A stretch of DNA of 64,000 nt, from assembly GCA_017546025.1 (NCBI GenBank), contig JAFYYS010000014.1:62001-126000 (forward strand), written 5' to 3'. The position numbers and the translations under genes were made by a program. Within the stretch, counting starts at the first letter, position 1, and every line of letters starts with the position of its first letter. The notes beneath the pieces were generated by a model. It did not search any database. It was not told the origin of the DNA and was given only the letters and a program-made list of their open reading frames with translations. Source of the stretch: Lachnospiraceae bacterium (GTDB lineage: Bacteria > Bacillota > Clostridia > Lachnospirales > Lachnospiraceae). Shown in pieces: positions 17,814 through 26,187 of the stretch.

Positions 17814-18759
17814 TTATTTGGACGAAATGATCGGTGATGCGAAAACGATTGCCGTTTCCGGACATATTCACGCGGACGGAGACAGTGTCGGCGCTGTTTT
17901 GGCCACCTATCTCTATCTGAAGAATGCATTTCCGGGAAGAACCGTTCACCCCTATCTGGACGGCGCTTCCAAGAGTTTTTCCATGCTGTCGGGCCTTTCG
18001 GACATCGATTCCGTTTTCACGGTTCCGGAGGAGCCTTACGACCTTTTCATCAGTCTCGACTGCGGAAGCTCGGACCGCCTTGGAAAATGTGAACCGTTGT
18101 TCCGTGCAGCAAAGCACACGCTCCAGTTCGATCATCATATTACGAATACGGAATTTGCCGAAGAAAATCATATTAATTCCGCCGCAAGCTCCACCTGTGA
18201 GGTTCTTTTCGACTTCATGCGTAAGGAAATGATTGACCTTCCGGTTGCGGAAGCCTTGTATACCGGAATCCTGCACGATACCGGCGTTTTCAAGTACAGC
18301 TGTACTTCTGAGAAGACGATGTGCACGGCAGGTTTTCTGATGAGCCGCGGCATTGATACCGCAACGCTGATTGACCGCACGTTTTACATGAAAACGTTTT
18401 CCCAGGTGAAGACGCTCGGCTACGCGCTTAACAAGGCAGAGCAGGTACTTGGCGGAAAGATGATTCTTTGCGTGCTCACAGCGGCCGATATGAGAGCAAT
18501 CGGCGCAACCGTAGCCGATACGGAAGGCATTGTCAGCGAGCTCCGTACGACCGAGGGCGTTGAGGTAGCCGTATTCGTACGCGAAGATGCGCCTGAAACT
18601 TACAAGTTCAGTTTAAGAAGCAACGGACGGGTTGATGTTTCTTCGATTTCCGCCAGTTTCGGAGGAGGCGGACACCGCCTTGCTTCCGGATTTACGGCAA
18701 AGGGGAATCTGGAGGATATCCTGACGGAAGTCTACGCCATGGTTATGCTTCAGTTGTAA
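17806..18759 (+). CDS. nrnA: DHH-family oligoribonuclease / pAp phosphatase (NrnA)
   Basis: A DHH/DHHA1 phosphoesterase of 317 residues that degrades short RNA fragments (nanoRNA) and dephosphorylates pAp in Gram-positives lacking Orn. Metal-binding motifs are SGHIHADGDSVGAVLA near residue 18, SLDCGSSDR near 83, and the DHH triad in QFDHHITN near 107. The DHHA1 C-terminus carries the signature FGGGGHRLASGF near 285-296. It sits between rbfA and truB as in many Firmicutes and overlaps rbfA. Confidence 0.92.
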   Translation: MADYLDEMIGDAKTIAVSGHIHADGDSVGAVLATYLYLKNAFPGRTVHPYLDGASKSFSMLSGLSDIDSVFTVPEEPYDLFISLDCGSSDRLGKCEPLFRAAKHTLQFDHHITNTEFAEENHINSAASSTCEVLFDFMRKEMIDLPVAEALYTGILHDTGVFKYSCTSEKTMCTAGFLMSRGIDTATLIDRTFYMKTFSQVKTLGYALNKAEQVLGGKMILCVLTAADMRAIGATVADTEGIVSELRTTEGVEVAVFVREDAPETYKFSLRSNGRVDVSSISASFGGGGHRLASGFTAKGNLEDILTEVYAMVMLQL

Positions 18760-18761
18760 GA

Positions 18762-19646
18762 ATGAACGGAATATTAATAGTCAACAAAGAAGCCGGTTTT
18801 ACCTCTTTCGATGTGATCGCAAAGTTAAGAGGCATTCTCGGTATGAAGAAAATCGGACACACCGGTACGCTTGATCCCATGGCAACCGGTGTTTTGCCCG
18901 TTTTATTGGGCAATGCAACACGCATTTCCGATTACCTGACCGATTATCAGAAATGCTATATCGCCGGCGTGAAACTGGGCATCACGACCGATACCGAGGA
19001 CATTACGGGCACTGTGTTTAGTGAAAAGCCGGTAAATGTAACGGAAGATGCGCTTCAGAAGGTGATACCTTCGTTTCTCGGTGACATCATGCAGTTGACG
19101 CCGATGTATTCCGCCAGAAAGGTGAACGGACAGAAGCTTGTCGACCTGGCGAGAAAAGGCATTACCGTGGAACGGGAAAAGAAGCCTGTCTGCATCAAAG
19201 AACTGACGGTGTCACATTTTTCACAGGCTGACGGAACGTTTACGATGAAGGTGCTTTGTTCGAAAGGCACTTATGTGCGAACGCTCTGTCATGATATCGG
19301 CGAAGCACTCGGCTGCGGCGCGTGCATGACATCGCTTCAGCGCATCAGGACCGGACAGTATGAAATTGCGGAAGCACATACACTTTCCGAGATTGAAGAA
19401 GTGAAGAAAGCAGGCCTGATTGAAGAGCTTGTATATCCGACCGATTCGGTATTCACGGCTTATGATAAGGTTGATGTTACGGAGGACGGAAAGAAGTTCC
19501 TTTTGAACGGAAACCCTTTGAGACCGGAACAATTATGTGGGCCCTGCAAAACCGTAAAGATCCGTGTTTATCTTGACGGAAGCTTTGCTGCCTTATATGA
19601 ATTCAAAAACGGTTTATACCGTCCCGACAAAATGTTTTTAACGTAA
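18762..19646 (+). CDS. truB: tRNA pseudouridine(55) synthase TruB
   Basis: TruB makes the conserved pseudouridine 55 in the T-loop of tRNAs. The N-terminus (NGILIVNKEAGFTSFDVIAK) and the catalytic motif GHTGTLDPMATGVLPVLLG near residues 31-47, with the active-site aspartate in LDP, are diagnostic. SKGTYVRTLCHDIGEALG near 166 and a C-terminal PUA-like part complete a protein of 294 residues. It follows nrnA by two bases. Confidence 0.95.
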   Translation: MNGILIVNKEAGFTSFDVIAKLRGILGMKKIGHTGTLDPMATGVLPVLLGNATRISDYLTDYQKCYIAGVKLGITTDTEDITGTVFSEKPVNVTEDALQKVIPSFLGDIMQLTPMYSARKVNGQKLVDLARKGITVEREKKPVCIKELTVSHFSQADGTFTMKVLCSKGTYVRTLCHDIGEALGCGACMTSLQRIRTGQYEIAEAHTLSEIEEVKKAGLIEELVYPTDSVFTAYDKVDVTEDGKKFLLNGNPLRPEQLCGPCKTVKIRVYLDGSFAALYEFKNGLYRPDKMFLT

Positions 19647-19651
19647 TTACG

Positions 19652-20563
19652 ATGAGATACTACGATTCCTTTGAACAATATGATAGCCTTCCCTGCGCTG
19701 TGATGATCGGCAAGTTTGACGGTCTGCATCTCGGGCACCGTGCTTTGATTTCCGCTATGATTGCGAAAGAAACCAATCTGACGAAGATGATTCTTTCGTT
19801 TGAGATGAGAGGCAGCAAGGCGGAAGAGATTCTGACGGAGCGGGAGAAGATTGCGCTTTGTGAAGAACTCGGGCTGAATGCGTTTCTGCATGTCGATTTC
19901 GATGAAAGCATTCGGAATCTGAGCCCGGAACAGTTTGTCACGGAGTATCTTTATTCAAGCCTGAATGCGAAGGCAGTATATGTCGGCGGGAATTTCCGAT
20001 TCGGAAAAGACCGCTCGGGTGATACCGATACGCTGCAAAAGCTCTGTCAGAAATACGGTATCCGCGTTACGGTCATTTCGGGTGTCACGATTGACGGAGC
20101 ACCGGTTTCCGCTACGGAAATCCGAAAGAAGATTTCCTCCGGAAGCATGCAGGAGGCATCTGAACTTTTAGGAAGTCCTTACTTCATTTCGGGAACCGTT
20201 GTCATGGGAAGACAGCTCGGAAGGGTGATGCGGTTTCCGACTTTAAACCTGCTTCCCGAACAGAATAAGATTCTGCCGCCGAACGGCGTTTACCGGACCA
20301 TGACCTATGCAAAAGGCCGGGCGATTCCTTCAATTACCAATGTCGGGACGAAGCCGTCCGTTACGGACGAAAAAACGGTTGTCGTAGAAACGCATTTGCT
20401 GGATTTCCCTTTATCGGCCTCTTTGGGATACGGTTCCGATATCCGTGTGGAATTCCTGAGCTTCATCCGTCCGGAACAGAAATTCAACGGAATAGAAGAG
20501 CTTTGTAAGCAGATTGAACGAGACATTCGCGTCGTGAAGCTGGAATTTGACTGCGAATCCTGA
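19652..20563 (+). CDS. ribF: Bifunctional riboflavin kinase / FAD synthetase
   Basis: RibF phosphorylates riboflavin to FMN and adenylates FMN to FAD. The N-terminal adenylyltransferase domain shows IGKFDGLHLGHRALI near residue 15 (in place of the usual GxFDGxHxGH), and FRFGKDRSGD near 112. The C-terminal kinase domain carries GRVMRFPTLNLLP near 190, then NGVYRTM and ITNVGTKPSV. Length 303 is normal. It closes the truB-ribF end of the operon and precedes rpsO, a common clostridial order. Confidence 0.94.
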   Translation: MRYYDSFEQYDSLPCAVMIGKFDGLHLGHRALISAMIAKETNLTKMILSFEMRGSKAEEILTEREKIALCEELGLNAFLHVDFDESIRNLSPEQFVTEYLYSSLNAKAVYVGGNFRFGKDRSGDTDTLQKLCQKYGIRVTVISGVTIDGAPVSATEIRKKISSGSMQEASELLGSPYFISGTVVMGRQLGRVMRFPTLNLLPEQNKILPPNGVYRTMTYAKGRAIPSITNVGTKPSVTDEKTVVVETHLLDFPLSASLGYGSDIRVEFLSFIRPEQKFNGIEELCKQIERDIRVVKLEFDCES

Positions 20564-20602
20564 TTTTACTGTATTTTGCGTGGCATTTGCCATAAAAAAG
20601 TA

Positions 20603-20631
20603 TTTACAAAACAAATCGGGTATGCTATATT
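20603..20631 (+). promoter_or_regulatory. Promoter of rpsO
   Basis: TTTACA (20603-20608) and TATATT (20626-20631) are 17 bases apart, with an upstream TATGC resembling an extended -10. Transcription would begin near 20638, giving a leader of about 80 bases. Confidence 0.7.
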
Positions 20632-20638
20632 ATCAATC

Positions 20639-20716
20639 GTTGACCGACCCTCGGTTTTCGGAATCCTCAACCAAAGCTTAGGGCACGGCGTAAATCAGAA
20701 TACGGAGGAAACAAAA
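20639..20716 (+). promoter_or_regulatory. Candidate S15 autoregulatory leader
   Basis: GTTGA (20639-20643) can pair with TCAAC (20667-20671), and inside it CCGA (20644-20647) can pair with TCGG (20651-20654) or with the later TTCGG. A second CCT/AGG pairing is possible before the ribosome binding site (CGGAGG). Ribosomal protein S15 represses its own mRNA in many bacteria through small junction or pseudoknot leaders. This one is a plausible example, but I cannot match it to a known motif class. Confidence 0.4.
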
Positions 20717-20983
20717 ATGATTTCGAAAGAGCAGAAGGCGGAAATCGTTGCCAAGTACGGAAAGAACCCTCAGGATACCGGTTCCACCGAAGTACAGGTA
20801 GCGCTTCTTACCGCAAGAATCAAGGAGCTCACCGAGCACCTTAAGAACAACAAGCAGGACAATCACAGTAGACGCGGTCTTTACAAGATGGTTGGTCAGA
20901 GACGTGGTCTTCTTGACTACCTGAAGTCTAAGGACATCAACGCTTATCGTGATTTGATCGAGAAGCTCGAAATTCGTAAGTAA
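20717..20983 (+). CDS. rpsO: 30S ribosomal protein S15
   Basis: S15 binds 16S rRNA at the three-way junction h20-h21-h22 and is a primary assembly protein. The 88-residue product is full length and shows [22 protein letters not shown] near residue 22 (only the core is needed), [24 protein letters not shown] near 45-68, and the usual ending IEKLEIRK. The ATG at 20717 has CGGAGGAA seven bases upstream; in-frame codons further upstream belong to the leader. Confidence 0.98.
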   Translation: MISKEQKAEIVAKYGKNPQDTGSTEVQVALLTARIKELTEHLKNNKQDNHSRRGLYKMVGQRRGLLDYLKSKDINAYRDLIEKLEIRK

Positions 20984-20995
20984 TTACTCGGGAAA

Positions 20996-21016
20996 GGGCC
21001 ATGATATTCATGGCCC
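20996..21016 (+). terminator. Hairpin after rpsO
   Basis: GGGCCATGA (20996-21004), loop TAT, then TCATGGCCC (21008-21016) form a perfect nine-pair stem, with additional outer GGGA/TCCC pairing possible. Only a poor T-stretch (CTATTTC) follows, so it may be a weak terminator or a 3'-end protecting stem. No clear promoter is visible between it and the riboswitch, so folT may partly depend on readthrough from rpsO. Confidence 0.6.
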
Positions 21017-21040
21017 GTCCCTATTTCAACCAAACACTGT

Positions 21041-21139
21041 GCAGAGTAGAATTTTGTGCGTTAAGTGTCCGAAGGACGGGGAGTTGCCTTCGGAACGAAA
21101 AGAACCGTTTCTTGCGGTACAAAATTCGCATCCCGCTGC
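21041..21139 (+). promoter_or_regulatory. THF (tetrahydrofolate) riboswitch aptamer
   Basis: The aptamer matches the THF class closely. The core AGAGTAGA is followed by GCGTTAAGTG, then a TCCGAAGG/CCTTCGGA stem around GGGGAGT, then ACGA, GCGGT and finally GCATCC. P1 pairs GCAG (21041-21044) with CTGC (21136-21139), and P2 pairs ATTTTGT with ACAAAAT. It lies directly upstream of folT, the gene this class most often controls, and the downstream hairpin couples folate sensing to expression of the folT-folC-folC block. Confidence 0.93.
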
Positions 21140-21151
21140 TACATAGGAACA

Positions 21152-21192
21152 CTCCTTTTGTAGCTCAATACGGGACAAAAGGAGGTTTTTTT
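21152..21192 (+). terminator. Riboswitch expression platform: terminator that also hides the folT ribosome binding site
   Basis: CTCCTTTTGT (21152-21161) pairs exactly with ACAAAAGGAG (21175-21184) around a 13-base loop, followed after one G by seven Ts and then immediately the folT ATG at 21193. The right arm is itself the Shine-Dalgarno sequence (AAAAGGAGG). The hairpin could therefore stop transcription, block translation, or do both when folate is abundant. Confidence 0.85.
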
Positions 21193-21783
21193 ATGAAAAA
21201 AAGAAAAAAGATGACCGTGCTGATTGTTACGGTAGCAGCCATGATGATTGCGCTTCAAATCATTTTTGAGCGTTTCCTTTCTATCAGCACACCGATGTAC
21301 AGGGTAGGACTTACATTTATTGTCAGAGCGCTTGCCGGTTTCAGTTTCGGAATCCTGGCAGGAGGTTTGTACGGTATTGGTGTCTGTGGATTCTGCAGCC
21401 TTGCAGCCGATTTGATCGGAACTATGATGTTTTATCCGAGTATTAATCCGCTGATTTCCGTTGCAGCTCTGTTTCGAGGCCTTCTGTTCGGTTTCTCCTA
21501 CAAAAAGAAGGAGCCCTCTGTTGTACCGACGGTTTTCACGGCCTTAGCCGACCAGTTTATCGGAGGTTTCGTCATTACCTCATTGGGATTGGTTCTGTTC
21601 GGCGGTATTCCGAGTACCGGATTGTTCTGGTTCGGCCGCGCTGTGCAGGCACTGTTTCTGGCAATTGTTGAGATTCCTGTTCTTTATTTCTTCAACACTT
21701 TCGTATTTCCGAGGATTCGCGCTTATCTGAACGCGAACGGAATGAATCACGCAGATCAAGAGGGAAAACGCAGTGAGAATTGA
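21193..21783 (+). CDS. folT: Folate ECF transporter S component
   Basis: A 196-residue membrane protein with about six hydrophobic helices, of the folate-specific substrate-binding subunit type used by energy-coupling factor transporters. Features are RVGLTFIVRALAGFSFGILAG near residue 35 (core FIVRALAGF), and NPLISVAALFRGLLFGF near 90. Identification as FolT rests on the THF riboswitch immediately upstream and two folC genes downstream. It needs the shared EcfA1-EcfA2-EcfT module, which is not in the window. The ATG follows the sequestered AGGAGG by seven bases. The stop overlaps the following folC start by 11 bases. Confidence 0.9.
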   Translation: MKKRKKMTVLIVTVAAMMIALQIIFERFLSISTPMYRVGLTFIVRALAGFSFGILAGGLYGIGVCGFCSLAADLIGTMMFYPSINPLISVAALFRGLLFGFSYKKKEPSVVPTVFTALADQFIGGFVITSLGLVLFGGIPSTGLFWFGRAVQALFLAIVEIPVLYFFNTFVFPRIRAYLNANGMNHADQEGKRSEN

Positions 21784-23026
21784 TGAAGCTTATGCTTTTA
21801 TCAAAAATGAGAAGACCAACGTGTCTAAACCGGGACTGGAGCGCATTCATAAGCTGATGCGCCTTCTCGGCAACCCTGAAAAGCGGTTCCGGCTGATTCA
21901 TGTCGTCGGTACGAACGGTAAGGGTTCGGTCACGACGATGCTTTCCTCGATTCTTCATGAGCAGGGATACCGTGTCGGCACGATGATGAGCCCGGCGCTT
22001 TCGGGACTTAAGGACTATTACCGCCTTGACTGTGCACCTGTAAGCGACGAACAGTATATCGAGGCTGTGGAAGCACTGAAAATCGTATGCGGCGGCATTT
22101 CGGACGAAGAGTATCCTTCGGAATTCGAGCTATCCGTTGCACTCGGCGTGCTTCTGTTTGCAAATGCCGGCTGTGATTTCGTTGTTCTGGAAGCCGGCAT
22201 GGGCGGTGCCTGGGATGCCACGAATCTTGAAAAAGAAGGTATTCTGACTGTTATCACGCATATTGCGATTGACCACGAAAAATATCTCGGAAGCACTTTG
22301 TCCGAGATTGCAAATATCAAAGTAAACATTGCAAAAAACGGCGAGACGATTGTTCTTGCGGAAAATGAGAAAGAGGTCCGCCGCGTCATCAAAGATTATG
22401 CCTTTGAGCACGACTGCCCTTATGTGTACGCGCCGGAAGGAGATTATCCGCTGACAAAGGAAAGCACCGGAGCAAAGCTTGCGCTTACCGGACTTTTTCA
22501 GCAGACCAACGCTAAGACCGTTGCTGCTGCCGTCTACGCGCTCGGTCTTCAGGGCGTTTATGTCGGCAAAGACGCGTTCAAAAAGGGTCTTGAGAATGCG
22601 AAGCTTCCTTTCCGGTTCCAGATCCGCCGCAGCAATCCGTATTTCATCATGGACGGCGGTCACAATCCGGACTGCATGAAGGCGCTTTCCGAATGCCTTG
22701 CCGTATTACCGCAGGGAACAAAGTTTGCTGCCGTAACAGGCGTCATGGCCGATAAGGATTATTGCGCCATGTATCCGTTGATCATACCGTATGTTTCGAA
22801 GTTTTATACGGTTACACCTGACAACCCGAGATCGCTTCCCGCAAAGGATCTTGCAAAATACCTGAAATCCGTCGGTGCGGAAGCCATCCCGATGAAATCT
22901 CTCGAGGATGCTGCAGAGGCGGCGGCCCGGGAATACCGAAACGGTTCCCATGTATTATGTTTCGGAACCCTTTATATGATGCACGAACTGGAACAGAAAA
23001 TCCGTGACACGGGTTTGATGATTTGA
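21773..23026 (+). CDS. Divergent FolC paralogue (Mur-ligase family)
   Basis: A 417-residue member of the folylpolyglutamate/dihydrofolate synthase family, which ligates glutamate to folates or pteroate using ATP. The P-loop VGTNGKGSVTTML near residue 44 and MDGGHNPDCM near 295 are clear. Several usually conserved sites differ. The GGRLDATN-type motif reads GGAWDATN, the EKAGI lysine region reads NIKVNIAKNG, and the SPHL pterin-binding segment reads SPALSGLKDYY. It may be specialised for one reaction or substrate form. The start is a GTG with GAGGGA upstream, overlapping folT. Confidence 0.85.
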   Translation: MRIDEAYAFIKNEKTNVSKPGLERIHKLMRLLGNPEKRFRLIHVVGTNGKGSVTTMLSSILHEQGYRVGTMMSPALSGLKDYYRLDCAPVSDEQYIEAVEALKIVCGGISDEEYPSEFELSVALGVLLFANAGCDFVVLEAGMGGAWDATNLEKEGILTVITHIAIDHEKYLGSTLSEIANIKVNIAKNGETIVLAENEKEVRRVIKDYAFEHDCPYVYAPEGDYPLTKESTGAKLALTGLFQQTNAKTVAAAVYALGLQGVYVGKDAFKKGLENAKLPFRFQIRRSNPYFIMDGGHNPDCMKALSECLAVLPQGTKFAAVTGVMADKDYCAMYPLIIPYVSKFYTVTPDNPRSLPAKDLAKYLKSVGAEAIPMKSLEDAAEAAAREYRNGSHVLCFGTLYMMHELEQKIRDTGLMI

Positions 23027-23036
23027 GGTGATTTTC

Positions 23037-24302
23037 TTGCGTTATGATGAAGTATTAAACAGACTGACTTCGACCGGCTTTTTCTCAAAATCAGCCGGTC
23101 TTTCCCGTATGGAAACAATTCTCGCGCACTTCGGAAATCCCGAAGAAAGCCTGAAGGTCATTCATGTCGCCGGAACGAACGGCAAGGGCTCAGTCTGCGC
23201 GATGCTTCACGGCATTTTAACGGAAGCCGGGTACAAGACCGGTCTGTACACATCACCCTATATTCATGATTTCCGTGAGCGTATTCAGATTAACGGTGAA
23301 ATGATTCCGAAACGGAAGCTTTCCGCAATTGCTGAGGAAGTCTTTGCTTTTACCGACACCCTGCCCGAACGGCCGAACCAGTTTGAACTGATTACAGTCA
23401 TTGCGCTGTTGTATTTTTCACGTGAAAAATGCGACTTCGTCGTTCTGGAAACAGGTCTCGGCGGAACTTTCGACGCGACGAATGTTGTAAAAGCGCCTGT
23501 TCTTACCGTTATCATGAATATCGGACTCGATCACTGCGAGGTTCTCGGCAATACACTTACGGAAATTGCAGGGGCGAAGGCGGGCATCTTAAAATCCGGC
23601 TGCAATGCGGTGTTTTATCCGTCCGGGAAAGAGGCTCTTACTGTTCTTACAAAAAGAGCGGACGAAATCGGGGCTCCTTATATCATTCCTGACTTATCTG
23701 AGCTTTCGGAACTGAAGCCGGTATCCGGATTTGAGCATTTCAAGTATAAAGGACATTCCTATAAGCTGAACCTTCTCGGAAAGCATCAGATGAGAAATGC
23801 CGCGGTTGCCATTGAAGCAGTCGGCATCCTGAAGAAAAAAAGGATAAAGATTCCTGCCGATGCAGTAAAGTCCGCTTTAGCGAAGATTTCCTGGCCGGTA
23901 CGCATGGAGCTTGTGCACCGTAACCCCGATGTTTATATCGACGGCGGTCATAATCCACAGTGTATCGCTGCAGTGGAAGAGTTCTTCAGGGATCCGCGTT
24001 TTGCCGGAAGGAACGTACACATTTTGACCGGAATGCTCGGCGATAAGGACTACCGGACGATGACCGGCATTCTGAAAAAATTCAGTGATGATGTATATTT
24101 TTTCCGCTTTCCGCATAAGCGTGCAATTCCTGAAGAAAAAATGACGGATTTTCTTGCAGAATTCCGTTTAAATAGTACTGACAATCCCGAGGAGACTTTG
24201 AGACGGCTTTGCAATAGCATACCGAAGAATGATATAATCCTTTGTGTCGGGTCGTTATATATGACGGACCGGCTGCGTACGTTCTTTTTTCGTCACTCAT
24301 AG
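23037..24302 (+). CDS. folC: FolC: folylpolyglutamate synthase / dihydrofolate synthase
   Basis: The more canonical of the two adjacent FolC proteins. It shows HVAGTNGKGSVCAML near residue 45, SPYIHDFRERIQING near 73, ETGLGGTFDATNVV near 143, and IAGAKAGILKSG near 182 with the conserved lysine. YIDGGHNPQCIAA follows near 302. It adds glutamates to folate to retain it in the cell and may also make dihydrofolate. I place the start at the TTG at 23037 because GAGGTG lies six bases before it; a GTG nine bases earlier overlaps that ribosome binding site. It follows the divergent paralogue by 10 bases in the riboswitch-controlled operon. Confidence 0.9.
   Translation: MRYDEVLNRLTSTGFFSKSAGLSRMETILAHFGNPEESLKVIHVAGTNGKGSVCAMLHGILTEAGYKTGLYTSPYIHDFRERIQINGEMIPKRKLSAIAEEVFAFTDTLPERPNQFELITVIALLYFSREKCDFVVLETGLGGTFDATNVVKAPVLTVIMNIGLDHCEVLGNTLTEIAGAKAGILKSGCNAVFYPSGKEALTVLTKRADEIGAPYIIPDLSELSELKPVSGFEHFKYKGHSYKLNLLGKHQMRNAAVAIEAVGILKKKRIKIPADAVKSALAKISWPVRMELVHRNPDVYIDGGHNPQCIAAVEEFFRDPRFAGRNVHILTGMLGDKDYRTMTGILKKFSDDVYFFRFPHKRAIPEEKMTDFLAEFRLNSTDNPEETLRRLCNSIPKNDIILCVGSLYMTDRLRTFFFRHS
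24209..24238 (+). promoter_or_regulatory. Promoter inside folC for the GH5 gene
   Basis: TTGCAA (24209-24214) and TATAAT (24233-24238), 18 bases apart, lie within the last codons of folC. Transcription would start near 24245, giving a leader of about 70 bases. This would uncouple the cellulase from folate control. Confidence 0.6.
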
Positions 24303-24315
24303 GGGGAGTTGAGTT

Positions 24316-26037
24316 ATGAAAGAGTCATTAAAGGAGAAGATAATCGCCTATTCCGTGATCGGCGTGCTGGCTCTTTTGGTGATCGGTTTAAGCATTCGCC
24401 TCGTTTGGATTCTTCATAAAAACAACGAGGCAAATGACAGAAGCGGCGCCGAAAAGATTACCGTAACCGAAACGGTTCCCACCGGCGTGCCTTCAAAAGA
24501 CCCGACGCCGACGGATGTTGACCCTACATTGACGCCGGAGATTACCGGTATACCGGAACCTACTGATGAGCCGGATCCAACGGCAGAGCCTACCAAAGCA
24601 CCGACCGCGGAGCCTACAAAAACACCTGATCCTACACCGACTGACGCACCGACGCCTACAACAGCGCCGACGCCTACAACAGCACCTGAACCGACCGGGA
24701 ATCCGAATCCCGTAACCGGTAAAACGCCTTACGAGCTTCACGGTAAGCTGAAGGTTTCCGGAACGAAGATCATTGACCAAAACGGCAAGGAATTCCAACT
24801 GAAGGGCGTCAGCACGCACGGGCTTCAGTGGTTCCCGCAGTATGTCAACGAGGAAACGTTCCGTACGATTCGCGACGAATGGGGCGCCAATGTCATCCGT
24901 CTCGCGATGTATACCGATGAAAACGGATACTGCACCGGCGGACCTGCTGTTAAGAAGAATCTACGTGAGCTGATTGATAAGGGCGTGAAGCTTGCCGACA
25001 AGCTCGGCATGTACGTCATCATTGACTGGCATATTCTGCATGACCTGACACCCGTTAAGTATCAGAACGAAGCGCTTTCGTTCTTTGAGGATGTCTCAAA
25101 GCAGTACGGCAGCTACGGAAACGTCATCTATGAAATCTGTAATGAGCCGAACGGCGGAACGTCCTGGAACGAGATTAAGGGATATGCGGAAAAGGTCATT
25201 CCGATCATCCGTAAGAATGCCGGTGATGCGATTGTCATCGTCGGAACGCCTACGTGGAGCCAGGATGTCGACCAGGCTGCGAACAATCCGATTCAGGGTA
25301 CGAACATCATGTATGCACTGCATTTCTATGCCGGTACCCATAAGGATAACCTGCGTCAGAAGATGAATGCAGCCATTAAGAGGGGCTTGCCCGTATTTGT
25401 CAGCGAGTTCGGCATCACAGACGCTTCCGGTAACGGACGCTGCGATATCGACGAAGCCAACAAATGGGTCGTTCTGATGGACGAATTGAAGGTCAGTTAT
25501 GTCTGCTGGAACCTTGCCAACAAGAACGAGTCCTCCTCGCTGATTAAAGCAGGTGTCAACAAACTTTCCGGCTTTACGAAGGATGAGCTTTCCACGGAAG
25601 GAAACTGGCTGATCAGTGTACTTCACGGAAATCTGCCTGTAACCGAAGAACAAAAAGAAGCAATCCTGCAGAATGCCGGACAGAGCGGCGGAGAAGGTAC
25701 GCCAGACGCGATTACCTTCACGCAGAAGACAGATAAAGGCACCGTAACCCTCATGACATCCAACACCTGGATGGAGGGCAGCAAGTACTGCTATCAGTTA
25801 AGCCTCGAAGTGAAAAATACGACGTCGGCAGATCTGAGCGGATGGTCGTTCACATTTTCCTGCGACCGGGATGTCGAATGCAGCAACTTCTGGTGCTGCA
25901 AATTCAAAAAGGGAACGAAATCGTTTACCCTTTCCGAAGAAAGCTGGAACGGAAGAATTGCAAAGGGTGCATCGATTAGCGACGGCGGTTTCATTTTGAA
26001 ATGCGACGGACCGCTTAAGATTACCGGTGTGAAATAA
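24316..26037 (+). CDS. Membrane-anchored GH5 endoglucanase with C-terminal cellulose-binding module
   Basis: A 573-residue extracellular glycoside hydrolase, probably an endo-beta-1,4-glucanase. It has a membrane anchor or uncleaved signal at residues 11-33, then a Pro/Thr/Glu-rich linker at about 50-135 with repeats such as APTPTTAPTPTT. A GH5 barrel covers about 140-445. The predicted acid/base glutamate is E277 in ICNEPNGG and the nucleophile E364 in FVSEFG; DWH and HFYAG motifs are also present. A CBM2/CBM3-like beta domain with conserved tryptophans occupies about 465-573. The absence of a cleavage site suggests it stays on the cell surface. It has its own candidate promoter and a strong terminator. 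Confidence 0.9.
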   Translation: MKESLKEKIIAYSVIGVLALLVIGLSIRLVWILHKNNEANDRSGAEKITVTETVPTGVPSKDPTPTDVDPTLTPEITGIPEPTDEPDPTAEPTKAPTAEPTKTPDPTPTDAPTPTTAPTPTTAPEPTGNPNPVTGKTPYELHGKLKVSGTKIIDQNGKEFQLKGVSTHGLQWFPQYVNEETFRTIRDEWGANVIRLAMYTDENGYCTGGPAVKKNLRELIDKGVKLADKLGMYVIIDWHILHDLTPVKYQNEALSFFEDVSKQYGSYGNVIYEICNEPNGGTSWNEIKGYAEKVIPIIRKNAGDAIVIVGTPTWSQDVDQAANNPIQGTNIMYALHFYAGTHKDNLRQKMNAAIKRGLPVFVSEFGITDASGNGRCDIDEANKWVVLMDELKVSYVCWNLANKNESSSLIKAGVNKLSGFTKDELSTEGNWLISVLHGNLPVTEEQKEAILQNAGQSGGEGTPDAITFTQKTDKGTVTLMTSNTWMEGSKYCYQLSLEVKNTTSADLSGWSFTFSCDRDVECSNFWCCKFKKGTKSFTLSEESWNGRIAKGASISDGGFILKCDGPLKITGVK

Positions 26038-26055
26038 ATCAAAACTGCAAATGAC

Positions 26056-26100
26056 AGGGCGAAGACCGAAAAAGAATCTCGGTTTTCGCCCTTATTTTTT
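26056..26100 (+). terminator. Strong terminator after the GH5 gene
   Basis: AGGGCGAAGACCGA (26056-26069) pairs with TCGGTTTTCGCCCT (26079-26092) over 14 positions with one G-T pair, around a nine-base loop. It is followed by TATTTTTT. This is a textbook intrinsic terminator and separates the folate/cellulase block from pnp. Confidence 0.9.
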
Positions 26101-26110
26101 GGTTTTTCTA

Positions 26111-26139
26111 TGGCATTTTCTACAGGAGTATGATATAAT
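26111..26139 (+). promoter_or_regulatory. Promoter of pnp
   Basis: A perfect TATAAT (26134-26139), preceded by TGA, lies 17 bases after a weak -35 (TGGCAT, 26111-26116). Transcription would start near 26145 and give a long leader of about 137 bases that folds into a large stem. Confidence 0.55.
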
Positions 26140-26187
26140 ATGACAGAATGCGGGTTTTTGTGCACGCATATCTTAAAACAAATGATA

